Shown here: positions 35,419 through 43,928 of the stretch, piece after piece
Layout: every line of letters starts with the position of its first letter
Numbering within the stretch: position 1 is the first letter of the stretch
Assembly (NCBI RefSeq): GCF_000294775.2
Contig: NZ_CP015506.1
Coordinates: 3,819,501-3,883,500, forward strand
Origin: Cytobacillus oceanisediminis 2691
GTDB taxonomy: Bacteria > Bacillota > Bacilli > Bacillales > Cytobacillaceae
Reading direction: 5' to 3'
DNA: 64,000 nucleotides
The notes under the pieces: generated by a model
Seen by the model: only the letters and a program-made list of their open reading frames with translations
Told to the model about the DNA's origin: nothing
The model's database searches: none
Program-made: the position numbers and the translations under genes

Positions 35419-36291
35419 ATGCATTTTGGAGTAAAATTTAAGAATATTTTTTTCATTTTGCTTGGTGCGGCCATTTTTTCGTGGGGCCTTGTTCATTTTA
35501 ATATGCAGAATAATTTGGCTGAAGGCGGATTCACCGGGATAACACTGCTCTTATATTTCCTGTTCAAGTGGGATCCTTCTTATACAAACTTGCTGCTGAA
35601 TATACCCCTTTTCTTTATAGGGTGGAAACTTCTTGGCAGGAATGTTTTTGTTTACACGATTATCGGAACGGTCGCTGTGTCCATTTTCTTGTGGATTTTT
35701 CAGCGGTACCAGATCGAAATGCCTCTAAAAGAGGATTTAACTCTTGCTTCTCTATTCGCCGGAGTCTTCATCGGGATTGGACTTGGGACCATTTTCAGGT
35801 ATGGGGGCACAACAGGCGGAGTGGATATAATCGCGAGGCTTACCCATAAGTACGCAGGGGTAAGCATGGGAAAAACGATGTTCATTTTTGACTTTTTTGT
35901 TATAGCACTTTCTTTAATTACATACTTGGATTACAGGGAGGCCATGTATACTCTTGTTGCTGTTTTTATCGGTGCCAAAGTAATTGATTTTATGCAAGAA
36001 GGCGCCTATGCAGCAAGGGGAGCGATGATCATTTCAGAACAAAATGAAGCGATTGCCGATAAAATCATGAAAGAAATGGACCGGGGTGTCACCGTGTTAA
36101 AAGGCCACGGCTCCTTCACTAAGATAGAACGGGAAGTGCTCTATTGTGTAGTTGGCCGCAATGAAATTGTTCGTTTGAAAAATGTCATCACAGCTGTTGA
36201 TCCGCATGCATTTGTATCGGTTACAGCTGTCCATGACGTACTGGGGGAAGGCTTTACTCTGGATGAAAATAAAAAGCCGGTTGAACGCTAA
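35419..36291 (+). CDS. ypjC: YitT family membrane protein YpjC
   Basis: A 290-residue protein with about five membrane segments in residues 5-190 (including the conserved GGTTGGVDIIARL block) and a C-terminal soluble DUF2179 domain (about 200-285, KGHGSFTKIEREVLYCVV). This is the YitT/YpjC architecture; the transported or sensed molecule is not known. The start at 35419 follows GGAGGGATAAT; an earlier in-frame start at 35392 lacks a site. It is divergent from ypjD. Confidence 0.88.
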   Translation: MHFGVKFKNIFFILLGAAIFSWGLVHFNMQNNLAEGGFTGITLLLYFLFKWDPSYTNLLLNIPLFFIGWKLLGRNVFVYTIIGTVAVSIFLWIFQRYQIEMPLKEDLTLASLFAGVFIGIGLGTIFRYGGTTGGVDIIARLTHKYAGVSMGKTMFIFDFFVIALSLITYLDYREAMYTLVAVFIGAKVIDFMQEGAYAARGAMIISEQNEAIADKIMKEMDRGVTVLKGHGSFTKIEREVLYCVVGRNEIVRLKNVITAVDPHAFVSVTAVHDVLGEGFTLDENKKPVER

Positions 36292-36304
36292 AGAATAGAT
36301 CCAG

Positions 36305-36331
36305 GAGATGCCATAATGGCATCTCTTTTTT
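36305..36331 (+). terminator. Terminator of ypjC
   Basis: GAGATGCCA, loop TAA, TGGCATCTC, then TTTTTT; perfect 9-bp stem, 13 bases after the stop. Confidence 0.9.
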
Positions 36332-36341
36332 CAGCAAAAAG

Positions 36342-36355
36342 AAAAAGCCAGCTAG
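36342..36355 (-). terminator. Arm of a terminator split by the second IS
   Basis: AAAAAGCCAGCTAG here and CTAGCCGGCTTTTT at 37643-37656 are complementary over 14 bases with one mismatch. They flank the IS and would end the zinc metallopeptidase gene on the minus strand. Confidence 0.7.
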
Positions 36356-36363
36356 TGGTCTTG

Positions 36364-37633
36364 CCCCTGTCAAGTAGACAACATAAAAAGCTAAGCAGTG
36401 AGCGCGTGTCGATATTCAATCGGCGCGCGTATCTTTAGTTTCTTTTGTCTTCGTTTGTAATGGTAGAGGTAATTCTCAAGAGCTTGTTCTAGTTCTTCTT
36501 CTGACTTACACTTATTTATATACAGCTTCTCGGTTTTGAGGTGTGAGAAGAACGATTCTACACTGGCATTGTCCAGGCAGTTTCCTTTTCGAGAGTGGCT
36601 GCCCTTGATGCCATAATCCTCTAATCGGCTGCTGTATAGCTTTGACGTATACTGGAAACCTTGATCTGAATGGAGAACGGCTTCAGCTACGTCTTTTTTC
36701 TTGTCCATTTTTCTACTGTATTTAACACAAGTTCCAGATCATTTCTCTTAGATAGCTCCCAACTTACTATTTCGTTATTAAAGAGATCCTGTATGACCGA
36801 TACATAATAAAATTCTTCTCCAACAGACACATATGTTATATCCATCTTTTGATTAGGTCCTGCAGCCCTGAAATTCCTTTTAAGGCGATTAGGGAAGAGG
36901 ATAGAAGGACTACGACCGTGCCATTTTCTCTTCTTTCGGATGACTGATTGTATGTCCATTTCCATCATCAGCCTGCAGACCTTCTTGTGGTTAATTAAAT
37001 ACCCGTTTTCATTTAATTCATCTGTAATACGAGGCCGGCCAAATTCAGGATGCATGAAATGGATCCCCAAAATGTGCTCACGGATGACTTGTTCATCCTT
37101 AGCCTTCTCTTCCCGTTTAACATTCGTTTTTTTCCATTTGTAATAGCTAGCCGGTTTGATATAGGCAATCTCCAGCAGCCAGGAGACCGGATAGGTCCCC
37201 CTTAACTCATCAACCAGTTCATATTTTATTCTTCTGGGTATGTTTCCTCCTCCTTTACCAGATTTGGATACTTCTTTTTTAGAAATTCAACCTGTGCTTT
37301 TAAATAATCTCTTTCCTCTTCAACCGATTTAAATTTAGTCCTAGGCCTGCCTTTTAAAGGGTTAGAGACTCCTTACGCTCATCAAATGGTACTCCATCTT
37401 TCCATTTCTTAACCCACACTTTAAGCTGGCTGCAGTGACGAATTCCCAATTCTTCTGACAACACTTTATAGCTCTTAGACCCATTCACGTATCTCATGAC
37501 GGCATTATGTTTAAACTCCTCCGAATAGCTATTAAAAGTTTGTCCTTTCTTTGCCATAGAAAAAATCCCCTCCAAGTAGCATTCTTTCCTCCATGGTAAC
37601 ATGAAGGTTTTTTTGAATGTCTACTTAAAGGGG
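36364..37633 (-). mobile_element. Decayed IS3-family (IS150 group) insertion sequence
   Basis: 1,270 bp. The ends are CCCCTGTCAAGTAGACA at the left and, on the complement, CCCCTTTAAGTAGACA at the right, matching the IS at 15,450. No clear target duplication (left flank CTTG, right flank ACAT). Both transposase frames are broken. Confidence 0.88.
36391..37557 (-). pseudogene. IS3-family transposase OrfA/OrfB with frameshifts
   Basis: OrfA starts at 37557 (MAKKGQTFNSY, after CTTGGAGGGG) but stops early at 37354. The expected continuation (SNPLKGRPRTKFKSVEEERD) is in the next frame and is restored by adding one base in an A run just after the DER codons. The programmed A-AAA-AAG heptamer is still present before OrfB. 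OrfB is open down to 36687, then shifts frame; adding one base to the A run near 36712 rejoins it with MDKKKDVAEAVLHSDQGF. The segment before DITY also appears to have lost about three residues. Catalytic D and E residues remain. It is probably not functional. Confidence 0.87.
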
Positions 37634-37681
37634 ACATTAACACTAGCCGGCTTTTTTAAGATAACTATCTAGCAGCTTTTC

Positions 37682-38362
37682 TTACTCGGATCTTGTCATA
37701 CCTGTGTAAATAAGGATTAAACGCAGCAATTCCAGCACAGCAACAGCTGCTGCCGCCACATATGTCAATGCAGCTGCATTCAAAACTTTTTTTGTTTCCC
37801 GTTCTTCATCGTTTCTGATAATTCCGAGGGACACTACCTGATCCATTGCACGATTAGAAGCATTGAACTCCACAGGAAGAGTGATAACCTGGAATACCAC
37901 TGCAGCTGCCATAAAGATAATTCCCAGCAGCACCATTCCGCTCAATCCTGCAAAAAAACCGATCATGATCAGAATCCAGGAGAAGTTTGAACCAAGATTT
38001 GCAACAGGCACAAGCGCATGGCGAAAACGCAGAAAAGCGTAATCCTGATTATCCTGAATTGCATGGCCAACCTCATGGGCCGCAATGGCAGCTGCTGCCA
38101 CTGAATGGCCGTGATAATTTGTTGCTGATAGCCTGACAGTTTTAGAACGCGGATCATAATGATCCGTTAAATGTCCCCTGGTCTCTTCCACGCCAACGTT
38201 ATATAGGCCATTTTCATCCAGGATTCTTCTGGCTACTTCAGCACCTCTCATTTGTGTGGATGAAGGAATTTTTGAATATTTGCTGTAAGCTCCCTTAACT
38301 TTCATTTGTGCCCAGAGCGGAACAAGAATAATTATTGCAAAATAAATGAGATATCCTCCCAT
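37682..38362 (-). CDS. Membrane zinc metallopeptidase (YugP family)
   Basis: A 226-residue protein with an N-terminal membrane segment (about 3-20), the zinc motif H96-E-V-G-H100 (AAHEVGHAIQ), and two or three further membrane segments toward the C-terminus (about 128-165 and 195-220). It matches the neutral zinc metallopeptidase family typified by YugP. The substrate is unknown. The start at 38362 follows GGGGGG; an upstream in-frame start at 38389 is not supported. Its terminator has been opened by the neighbouring IS. Confidence 0.85.
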   Translation of the reverse strand: MGGYLIYFAIIILVPLWAQMKVKGAYSKYSKIPSSTQMRGAEVARRILDENGLYNVGVEETRGHLTDHYDPRSKTVRLSATNYHGHSVAAAAIAAHEVGHAIQDNQDYAFLRFRHALVPVANLGSNFSWILIMIGFFAGLSGMVLLGIIFMAAAVVFQVITLPVEFNASNRAMDQVVSLGIIRNDEERETKKVLNAAALTYVAAAAVAVLELLRLILIYTGMTRSE

Positions 38363-38915
38363 TTTGTTACCCCCCATCAAGCTGATCATGTTGAATTTTA
38401 ACCGCTGGCTTTTCTCTCCAGCATATGAGTAGTTCTAATTATCTTTTTCCCATTTTCCTTTATTGCAAAACGGAAAAGACGCTCAATTATTCTTTTTGTT
38501 CAAAAATAAGGGTGTAGAAATTTTTGAACTTCGAGGACTGTCTAGCTACAGCACCTACCACCTGGAGGTCACAAGCTTGTCTAGTTACGGCTCCTAGGGA
38601 CTCGGGGTCATAAGCCGTTTCCTTCCAGAAGGAAAAACACCTTCTTACAGGAACCATCTTATGCCTGTCGTCCCTGGGCAGTCGCCTCCACTTTTCGGTT
38701 TGTCTAGTTGCGGCTCCTAGGGACTCCACATTTCGGGGACTCCCCCCAAAAAGGCAAAGAACACCTTTTCATGAGGCTCGTCTTGTGCTTGAGGCACACA
38801 GGACAATGTAGGCTTCGTCAGCAAAAACATCGCACGACCGAAAGCGAAGCTTTTAGGAAGACGTGGCGTTCTTAGTCTGCGTTCCTTTGTGGGCAAGGCG
38901 CTTCCTCTTTTCTTA
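38363..38915. other. 553-base gene-free stretch holding nested repeats
   Basis: No gene. The first about 170 bases contain the presumed upstream region of the metallopeptidase gene; the rest is copy E of the dispersed repeat family. A frame at 38487-38729 is repeat-derived and not credible. Confidence 0.75.
38536..38915 (-). repeat. Dispersed intergenic repeat, copy E (composite)
   Basis: Three related left ends follow one another on the plus strand: CTGTCTAGCTACAGCACC (about 38538), TTGTCTAGTTACGGCTCC (about 38578) and TTGTCTAGTTGCGGCTCC (about 38700). The single right end GGGCAAGGCGCTTCCTCTTTTCTTA reaches the ypjB stop (given here in two parts: GGGCAAGGCG and CTTCCTCTTTTCTTA). The inner part matches copy B in reverse. 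Confidence 0.7.
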
Positions 38916-39692
38916 TCACGATCTGTTTTTTTGTCTTGCCCTGTCTCCCTTATATTTTCTCCAGCCTACGTAAGATAATGTAATGATGATAATACTCCCG
39001 GTTGAAATGATTACCCACCAAAGGGATGGGTCCGTTTCATCTTCTGTCATTTCATCAAAGATTGTCTGCAGATCATTTTCCAATGCCGCCAGCTCCTGCT
39101 GACTTGCCTGCTGAGAAAGCACCTGCGGCCGATAATGATCGATAAAATTAATGCGTGCGTTCAGTTTTTGTACCTTTTCGGCATCAACATCAATTTTTAA
39201 ACTGGGATAAATAACCTCATATAAAGACAAAAAGGAATTCAAATGTGAATGAAAGTTCTCGTTATTGCCTCTGTATGCCGCTTCCTTAACTTCTCCAAAT
39301 ACAGTCATAATCGGCTTCTCCATTTCGGTCCACAAAGGCTGATACTTTGAGGAGATTGCATCCATAACCAGGCGGAACTTTGTTGCATGATTCAGCCGTT
39401 CTTCATGGCTCATTGATGTATTGACAGCAGCTTGTACAGCATCATCATGAGAGACTGTAATAATCCGGAGTTCGTCCATTGTAAATGGCCTTTCCTTGCC
39501 ATTCACAGCAACAAATTGCTCGGAAAAATACTCCAAAAGCTTCTTGGCATCCTCATACCTATGAAGCTTAACCATCTGTAAGGCTTCATTAGATAATTGA
39601 TCTAATTTATCTATTTGTGTTGTCTTATCCGCAGACACCATTCCAGGCAATAACATAATAATGAATAAGAATGCGATTACTTTTCGCCTCAT
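38916..39692 (-). CDS. ypjB: Sporulation protein YpjB
   Basis: A 258-residue protein with a signal peptide (about 1-21, ending VSA), a helical outside domain and a C-terminal membrane anchor (about 224-245, WWVIISTGSIIIITLSYVGW) followed by a basic tail. Length, topology and position beside ypjA fit YpjB, reported as sporulation-associated in B. subtilis. GAGGGGGG precedes the ATG. Immediately after its TGA stop the repeat terminus TAAGAAAAG begins. Confidence 0.87.
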   Translation of the reverse strand: MRRKVIAFLFIIMLLPGMVSADKTTQIDKLDQLSNEALQMVKLHRYEDAKKLLEYFSEQFVAVNGKERPFTMDELRIITVSHDDAVQAAVNTSMSHEERLNHATKFRLVMDAISSKYQPLWTEMEKPIMTVFGEVKEAAYRGNNENFHSHLNSFLSLYEVIYPSLKIDVDAEKVQKLNARINFIDHYRPQVLSQQASQQELAALENDLQTIFDEMTEDETDPSLWWVIISTGSIIIITLSYVGWRKYKGDRARQKNRS

Positions 39693-39840
39693 TAAACTTG
39701 TCCCCCCTCAAATTACTATTAGATAAATATGAAAAGAGGGACAAGGTTAGACCAGAAATTAATTCAGCCAGCCAGGATATTTCTTTCAAACAAACGAGGA
39801 ACCAAATCACTCAATGGTTTGGATTAGGACAATCGGAGCA

Positions 39841-40437
39841 CTATTTCACTATATCCAGACTAAACCGATTCTTTCTTAAGACGAAGTAATAAGCGGTTCC
39901 TAAGGAAAAAATACTGAGCCAAAATGTAAAGTAGCCAATTTGCGGTGTGTAAAGATTTAAAATAGGGTAGCGCGGCAGCATGAAAAAGACATAATCAATT
40001 ACATCATTATGAAGAGTCCAAATTGCTGTTAAAACTAGATGCCATAGTTTAAAACGGTAGAATGGTGCATACAAAACACCCTGGACTGCCATTGCACCAT
40101 GCGAGAAGATCAGCATGAGCGCTACAGGATCCAATTCACCTGTCACCTGAAAAACGAGCAAATTCATAACCACAGCCCATATTCCGTATTTAATAAGGGT
40201 TACAATAGCTAGCGCTTCAAACAGCGGCCAATTTTTGCCCAATAGAAAGGCGATAAGCACAAACATAAAAAACAGGCTCGCTGTAGGACTGTCCGGTACG
40301 AAAGGCAAAAAAATCGGCGGTGTATCGACAAGCTGCCACTTATACCATACATACCCATAAATTGTGCCTGCCGTGTTAATGACCAGTAGCAGTATCAGCA
40401 TAGCTCTGCTGCCTAATAAAGGATAGATCCATTTCAT
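39841..40437 (-). CDS. ypjA: YpjA, DUF1405 membrane protein
   Basis: A 198-residue protein with about six hydrophobic segments, matching the DUF1405/YpjA family in length and place upstream of ypjB. The conserved-looking FVPDSPTASLFF and HNDVIDYVFF segments are present. Function unknown. GAAGGAG precedes the ATG. The 148-base gap to ypjB may carry a separate sporulation promoter, but none was confirmed. Confidence 0.87.
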   Translation of the reverse strand: MKWIYPLLGSRAMLILLLVINTAGTIYGYVWYKWQLVDTPPIFLPFVPDSPTASLFFMFVLIAFLLGKNWPLFEALAIVTLIKYGIWAVVMNLLVFQVTGELDPVALMLIFSHGAMAVQGVLYAPFYRFKLWHLVLTAIWTLHNDVIDYVFFMLPRYPILNLYTPQIGYFTFWLSIFSLGTAYYFVLRKNRFSLDIVK

Positions 40438-40528
40438 ATTTTGTTCTCCTTCTCTATGTACACGATTATTTCATTATTTTACCACACCAAATGCCTGTAA
40501 AAAAAACCGAACAATTTTTGTGCATAAA

Positions 40529-40555
40529 AAAGAAGCTGGCAGTGCCAGCTTCTTT
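40529..40555 (-). terminator. Terminator of the qcrABC operon
   Basis: A near-perfect palindrome, AAGAAGCTGGCA/TGCCAGCTTCTT, with TTTTTTA following on the minus strand, starting 6 bases past the qcrC stop. Confidence 0.92.
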
Positions 40556-40560
40556 ACAAA

Positions 40561-41328
40561 TTATTTGCTTTCAAGGCCAGAAATAAACTCAGCAAGCTTT
40601 TGAAGTTCTTCATCAGTGCCTTTGAACATTCCCGGAGGCATGGCGCCTTTACCGTTTTTAGCAATGTCAGCAACTTCTTCAGGTGTTAATCCAGTATCAA
40701 CAAGTGCGGGTGAACCTGCTCCACCCTGAAGATCTCCTCCATGGCAGGAAATACAGCCGTTCGCTTCAAAAATCTTGTAGCCTTCGTCCTCTTTATCAAA
40801 TTCTACTTCAGCTACAATCTTACCTTGCTGTGCAGCAGCTTCCCAGTCATGGTGTGCAACAGACTCCCAAGTCAGGAAAGTGATGCCGGCAAGAGCCAAT
40901 AGCATGAAGCCAGTTGCTAAAGGACGCTTGGATGGGCGGCGTTCAGGTCCGCGGTCAATGAATGGCGCAAGCAGCAAAGCTCCAAATGCAAGACCCGGTA
41001 TAATGAAAGCACCGATTGCATTATAAGGTCCTGAAGCATAGCTGTATTTCAGAAGCTGGTACAAGAACAGGAAGTACCAGTCTGGCAGCGGGATATAAGC
41101 TGTATCACTAGGATCAGCAATTTTTTCTAATGGCGGCTCATGCGCAATTGTCAAGCATAGGAAACCGATAAGGAATACAGCCCCTACCATCCATTCCTTT
41201 AACAGGAAGTTTGGCCAGAATGCTTCTGTTTTTCCTGGATATTCCGAATAGTCTTTCGGGATATTCGGTTTGCGTTCTGCAGGAACACGAGAGTCACCTA
41301 CGAATTTCATACCTTTACCACGATGCAT
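40561..41328 (-). CDS. qcrC: Menaquinol:cytochrome c reductase, cytochrome b/c subunit
   Basis: A 255-residue fusion of a subunit IV-like membrane part (three membrane segments, about 47-65, 105-125 and 140-158) with a C-terminal cytochrome c domain; the heme site is C192-x-x-C195-H196. This fused form is normal for Bacillus. It passes electrons from the Rieske protein onward. GGAGGGG lies 12 bases before the ATG, and the N-terminus matches B. subtilis QcrC residue by residue for the first 13. Confidence 0.95.
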   Translation of the reverse strand: MHRGKGMKFVGDSRVPAERKPNIPKDYSEYPGKTEAFWPNFLLKEWMVGAVFLIGFLCLTIAHEPPLEKIADPSDTAYIPLPDWYFLFLYQLLKYSYASGPYNAIGAFIIPGLAFGALLLAPFIDRGPERRPSKRPLATGFMLLALAGITFLTWESVAHHDWEAAAQQGKIVAEVEFDKEDEGYKIFEANGCISCHGGDLQGGAGSPALVDTGLTPEEVADIAKNGKGAMPPGMFKGTDEELQKLAEFISGLESK

Positions 41329-41371
41329 TGGGCGATTTCCCCTCCTTTTGCAATGATCAAAAAATTATTTC

Positions 41372-42046
41372 TTACAACGGTCCTGAAATACCCTGTTTAC
41401 GAATCATAATAAAGTGGGCAGCCATTAACCCGAATAGTGCAGCCGGTAAGAAGAATACATGGATGGCAAAGAATCGGGTGATCGTCTGAGCGCCGACAAT
41501 ATCAGAATGTCCGGCAATAAGTATTTTCAGATATTCTCCAATCAGCGGAGTTGATTCTACGATCTGGATTGTTACTTTTGTAGCGAAAAGGGCTTTCATA
41601 TCCCAAGGCAATAAGTAACCTGTCAGTCCAAGTGCAAGCATAATGAAGAAAATGAGCACTCCGACAATCCAGTTTAATTCACGGGGCTTCTTATAAGCTC
41701 CCTGGAAGAAAACACGTAACGTATGTAGGAACATCATTACGATTACCAAACTTGCTCCCCAGTGGTGCATTCCGCGGACAATCTGTCCAAATGCAACATG
41801 GTTCTGAAGATAATACACGGATTCCCATGCATTTTTAATATCCGGAACATAATACATTGTCAGGAACATACCGGATAAAATCTGAATTACAGTTACAAAA
41901 AACGTCAGACCGCCAAAACAGTAAACGAATGCAGAGAAATGATGTGCAGGGTTTACATGCTCTGGAACTTCGTGGTCAGCAATATCCCGCCAGATCGGCG
42001 TAATATCTAAACGTTCATCTACCCAATCATAAATTTTGTTTAACAA
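41372..42046 (-). CDS. qcrB: Menaquinol:cytochrome c reductase, cytochrome b6 subunit
   Basis: A 224-residue cytochrome b6 with four membrane segments and paired heme His ligands (for example in RGMHHWGAS and FFAIHVFFLP). C43 (FVYCFGG) is at the place where the B. subtilis protein binds a heme covalently. The start is a TTG at 42046 after AGGAGGCG, three bases beyond the qcrA stop, giving MLNKIYDWVDERLDI as in B. subtilis. Confidence 0.96.
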   Translation of the reverse strand: MLNKIYDWVDERLDITPIWRDIADHEVPEHVNPAHHFSAFVYCFGGLTFFVTVIQILSGMFLTMYYVPDIKNAWESVYYLQNHVAFGQIVRGMHHWGASLVIVMMFLHTLRVFFQGAYKKPRELNWIVGVLIFFIMLALGLTGYLLPWDMKALFATKVTIQIVESTPLIGEYLKILIAGHSDIVGAQTITRFFAIHVFFLPAALFGLMAAHFIMIRKQGISGPL

Positions 42047-42049
42047 TTA

Positions 42050-42556
42050 TTACGCCTCCTTTCGCGGTTCAGCCTTGCCTAAATACAAAAAGCCGTCTTT
42101 TTCTGTGTAAGGAAATACATCCAGCGCTGCAACCGGCGGTGTACCTGGAACGTTTGTCCCATCCTTTGTATAAAGGCCGCCATGGCAAGGGCAGTAGAAA
42201 TGATCAGGGTTTGATTTGTCAGTATTCCAGTCGACTACGCACCCTAAATGCTTACATACTGGAGACAATGCTACAATTTCACCTTTTTCATCCTTATAAA
42301 CCCAAGCAGTGCCGGTAACTTCGGATGTGTACCAAGCATCCTGCTGTTCAAATGTGTAATCAACCCTTGTTGGCGTTTCAGTAATTTCAGCCACTTTTTG
42401 CTTTGTTGGGATAAAATCACTCTCACCAGCTGCCTGCAATACAGGATCGACCGCAAAACGGACCATCGGCATCAGCATGCCAGCTGCCATGAAACCGCCT
42501 ACACCAGTAAGTGTATAGTTTAGGAATTGACGTCTAGAAACTCGATTTTTGCTCAT
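42050..42556 (-). CDS. qcrA: Menaquinol:cytochrome c reductase, Rieske iron-sulfur subunit
   Basis: A 168-residue protein with an N-terminal Tat-type anchor (SRRQFLNYTLTGVGG) and a Rieske domain. The [2Fe-2S] ligands are C101, H103, C122 and H125, and C106 and C124 form the disulfide. It oxidises menaquinol outside the membrane. GAGGGGGG precedes the ATG. A good sigma-A promoter lies 74-102 bases upstream. Confidence 0.96.
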   Translation of the reverse strand: MSKNRVSRRQFLNYTLTGVGGFMAAGMLMPMVRFAVDPVLQAAGESDFIPTKQKVAEITETPTRVDYTFEQQDAWYTSEVTGTAWVYKDEKGEIVALSPVCKHLGCVVDWNTDKSNPDHFYCPCHGGLYTKDGTNVPGTPPVAALDVFPYTEKDGFLYLGKAEPRKEA

Positions 42557-42629
42557 ACTTTTCCCCCCTCTATTATGAAGTTAAGTCCAACGGACAAAAT
42601 TCAACACAATATAAAACTAGGACATAACA

Positions 42630-42658
42630 ATGATATATCAATCTTTATGTAAGGTCAA
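42630..42658 (-). promoter_or_regulatory. Sigma-A promoter of qcrABC
   Basis: On the minus strand TTGACC (42658-42653), a 17-base spacer, and TATCAT (42635-42630), each one base from consensus. Confidence 0.7.
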
Positions 42659-42705
42659 TATAATCCTTTGGCGAAACATGTAAATAGGGCGGCTTAACAT
42701 TCACA

Positions 42706-43170
42706 CTATTCACCATTTTGCCACTTTTGCACGAATAAATTCAACAGCTGCTTCACCTGGTCATCCAGAATGGAATTTCGATAGTTTTCATCCATATGCT
42801 CAAGAGGCAGGGATGGCAGCCAAATCAAACCTCCTTCCAAGCGGTCTTCAAGGGATTTCCACATGCTATCTGAAGTTAGAAGGAATATGTGCTTAAATCC
42901 CTGTGCCTTCAATTCTGCTTCCCATTCACTCAAGCCGCTGAGCAGGCTTTCTTCCCCTGCTGATTTCAGATAGGCATAGCCAGGAAGCATGATCAGACGT
43001 CCTCTGAATTGCCGTTCAAGCTGGACACTTAGAAGCGATATAAATTCTGTCATGGCTACAGACTGTTTAATATCATCACCAAATGATACTGGAAGGAGCG
43101 GCAGAACTGCAGTGTCTACATATTGCTTTTCTTTAAGGAACATTTCGATATCCTGTGATACCCATTTCAT
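42706..43170 (-). CDS. ypiF: YpiF, DUF2487 family protein
   Basis: A 154-residue soluble protein (MKWVSQDIEMFLKEKQYVDT) that matches YpiF by length and by its place between ypiB and qcrA. The start was set at 43170 because GGAG lies 8 bases before it; an in-frame GTG at 43179 overlaps that site. Function unknown. Confidence 0.85.
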   Translation of the reverse strand: MKWVSQDIEMFLKEKQYVDTAVLPLLPVSFGDDIKQSVAMTEFISLLSVQLERQFRGRLIMLPGYAYLKSAGEESLLSGLSEWEAELKAQGFKHIFLLTSDSMWKSLEDRLEGGLIWLPSLPLEHMDENYRNSILDDQVKQLLNLFVQKWQNGE

Positions 43171-43263
43171 ATCATTCACTCCATTACATATATTTGCCTC
43201 CCTTAATATATCATTAATGCTTAGAGTGCTTCAAATCAGATTACGCTATAGGGCGCAGACAAA

Positions 43264-43295
43264 AATAAGAGCCCTGCTTTTATAAAAGCAAGGCT
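43264..43295 (-). terminator. Terminator of ypiB
   Basis: AGCCCTGCTTTT pairs with AAAAGCAAGGCT (one mismatch). On the minus strand CTTATTTTTG follows. The stem abuts the ypiB stop. Confidence 0.75.
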
Positions 43296-43840
43296 TAGGT
43301 TGTTTCTAATTTATTCAGCTGCTGAGTCAAAATGTTAAAAGCTTTTTTATCCTGCTTATCCAGTGCTTCATCAATCAGCTCAAGAAGTTTTTCTCTTCTG
43401 AACTTCTCCAGGCTTTCTGTCAGGAACCTTTCCGCGATCAGCCGGTCCTTTTCATTAATCTGAAGTGTTTTAGGCATAAAGGGATTTTCCTCCATGACAG
43501 CTGCATACTGATGGGCCTTGTTGGAAGCATGGAAATTAAGCTGAATGTAAATCTCTTCATCCCTGTTTAAGCGGATATCATGGAAGGACTTCTCCGCATC
43601 TGTAGTCATTACATTCTCTTTATAAAAACGGAAAGGAACTTCATCCACACAGTGGGCGGACATGATCAGGCCTCTTGGACAATACTGTGCCTGTTCCACA
43701 AAATGCACCTTCTCCATAAGCTGGTCATGGCTCATCAAATAATTGAGAATCCATACGCATTCTCTTCTTTTGAGCTGATAATGGTTTAAAAACCAGCGGA
43801 TAAAATCTTTCTTCTCGTTGACAGATACAGGGGTCGCCAT
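43295..43840 (-). CDS. ypiB: YpiB, UPF0302 family protein with IDEAL domain
   Basis: A 181-residue soluble protein: a UPF0302 N-terminal domain (about 1-105, including [19 protein letters not shown]) and a C-terminal IDEAL motif ([15 protein letters not shown]), a combination specific to YpiB. Function unknown. AGGAGGG precedes the ATG. Confidence 0.92.
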   Translation of the reverse strand: MATPVSVNEKKDFIRWFLNHYQLKRRECVWILNYLMSHDQLMEKVHFVEQAQYCPRGLIMSAHCVDEVPFRFYKENVMTTDAEKSFHDIRLNRDEEIYIQLNFHASNKAHQYAAVMEENPFMPKTLQINEKDRLIAERFLTESLEKFRREKLLELIDEALDKQDKKAFNILTQQLNKLETT

Positions 43841-43928
43841 TTTTGATTCCCTCCTCTGCTTACAGACAAATTTGGCCTAACTGAAATTACAATAAGGGCA
43901 CCCTACGCTAAAAAAACAGCTTCCTTAT

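Noticed and set aside
38487..38729. 80-codon minus-strand frame with repeated ESLGA/TRQ elements
   Set aside because: It lies wholly within the composite repeat copy E and its internal repeats are those of the DNA element.
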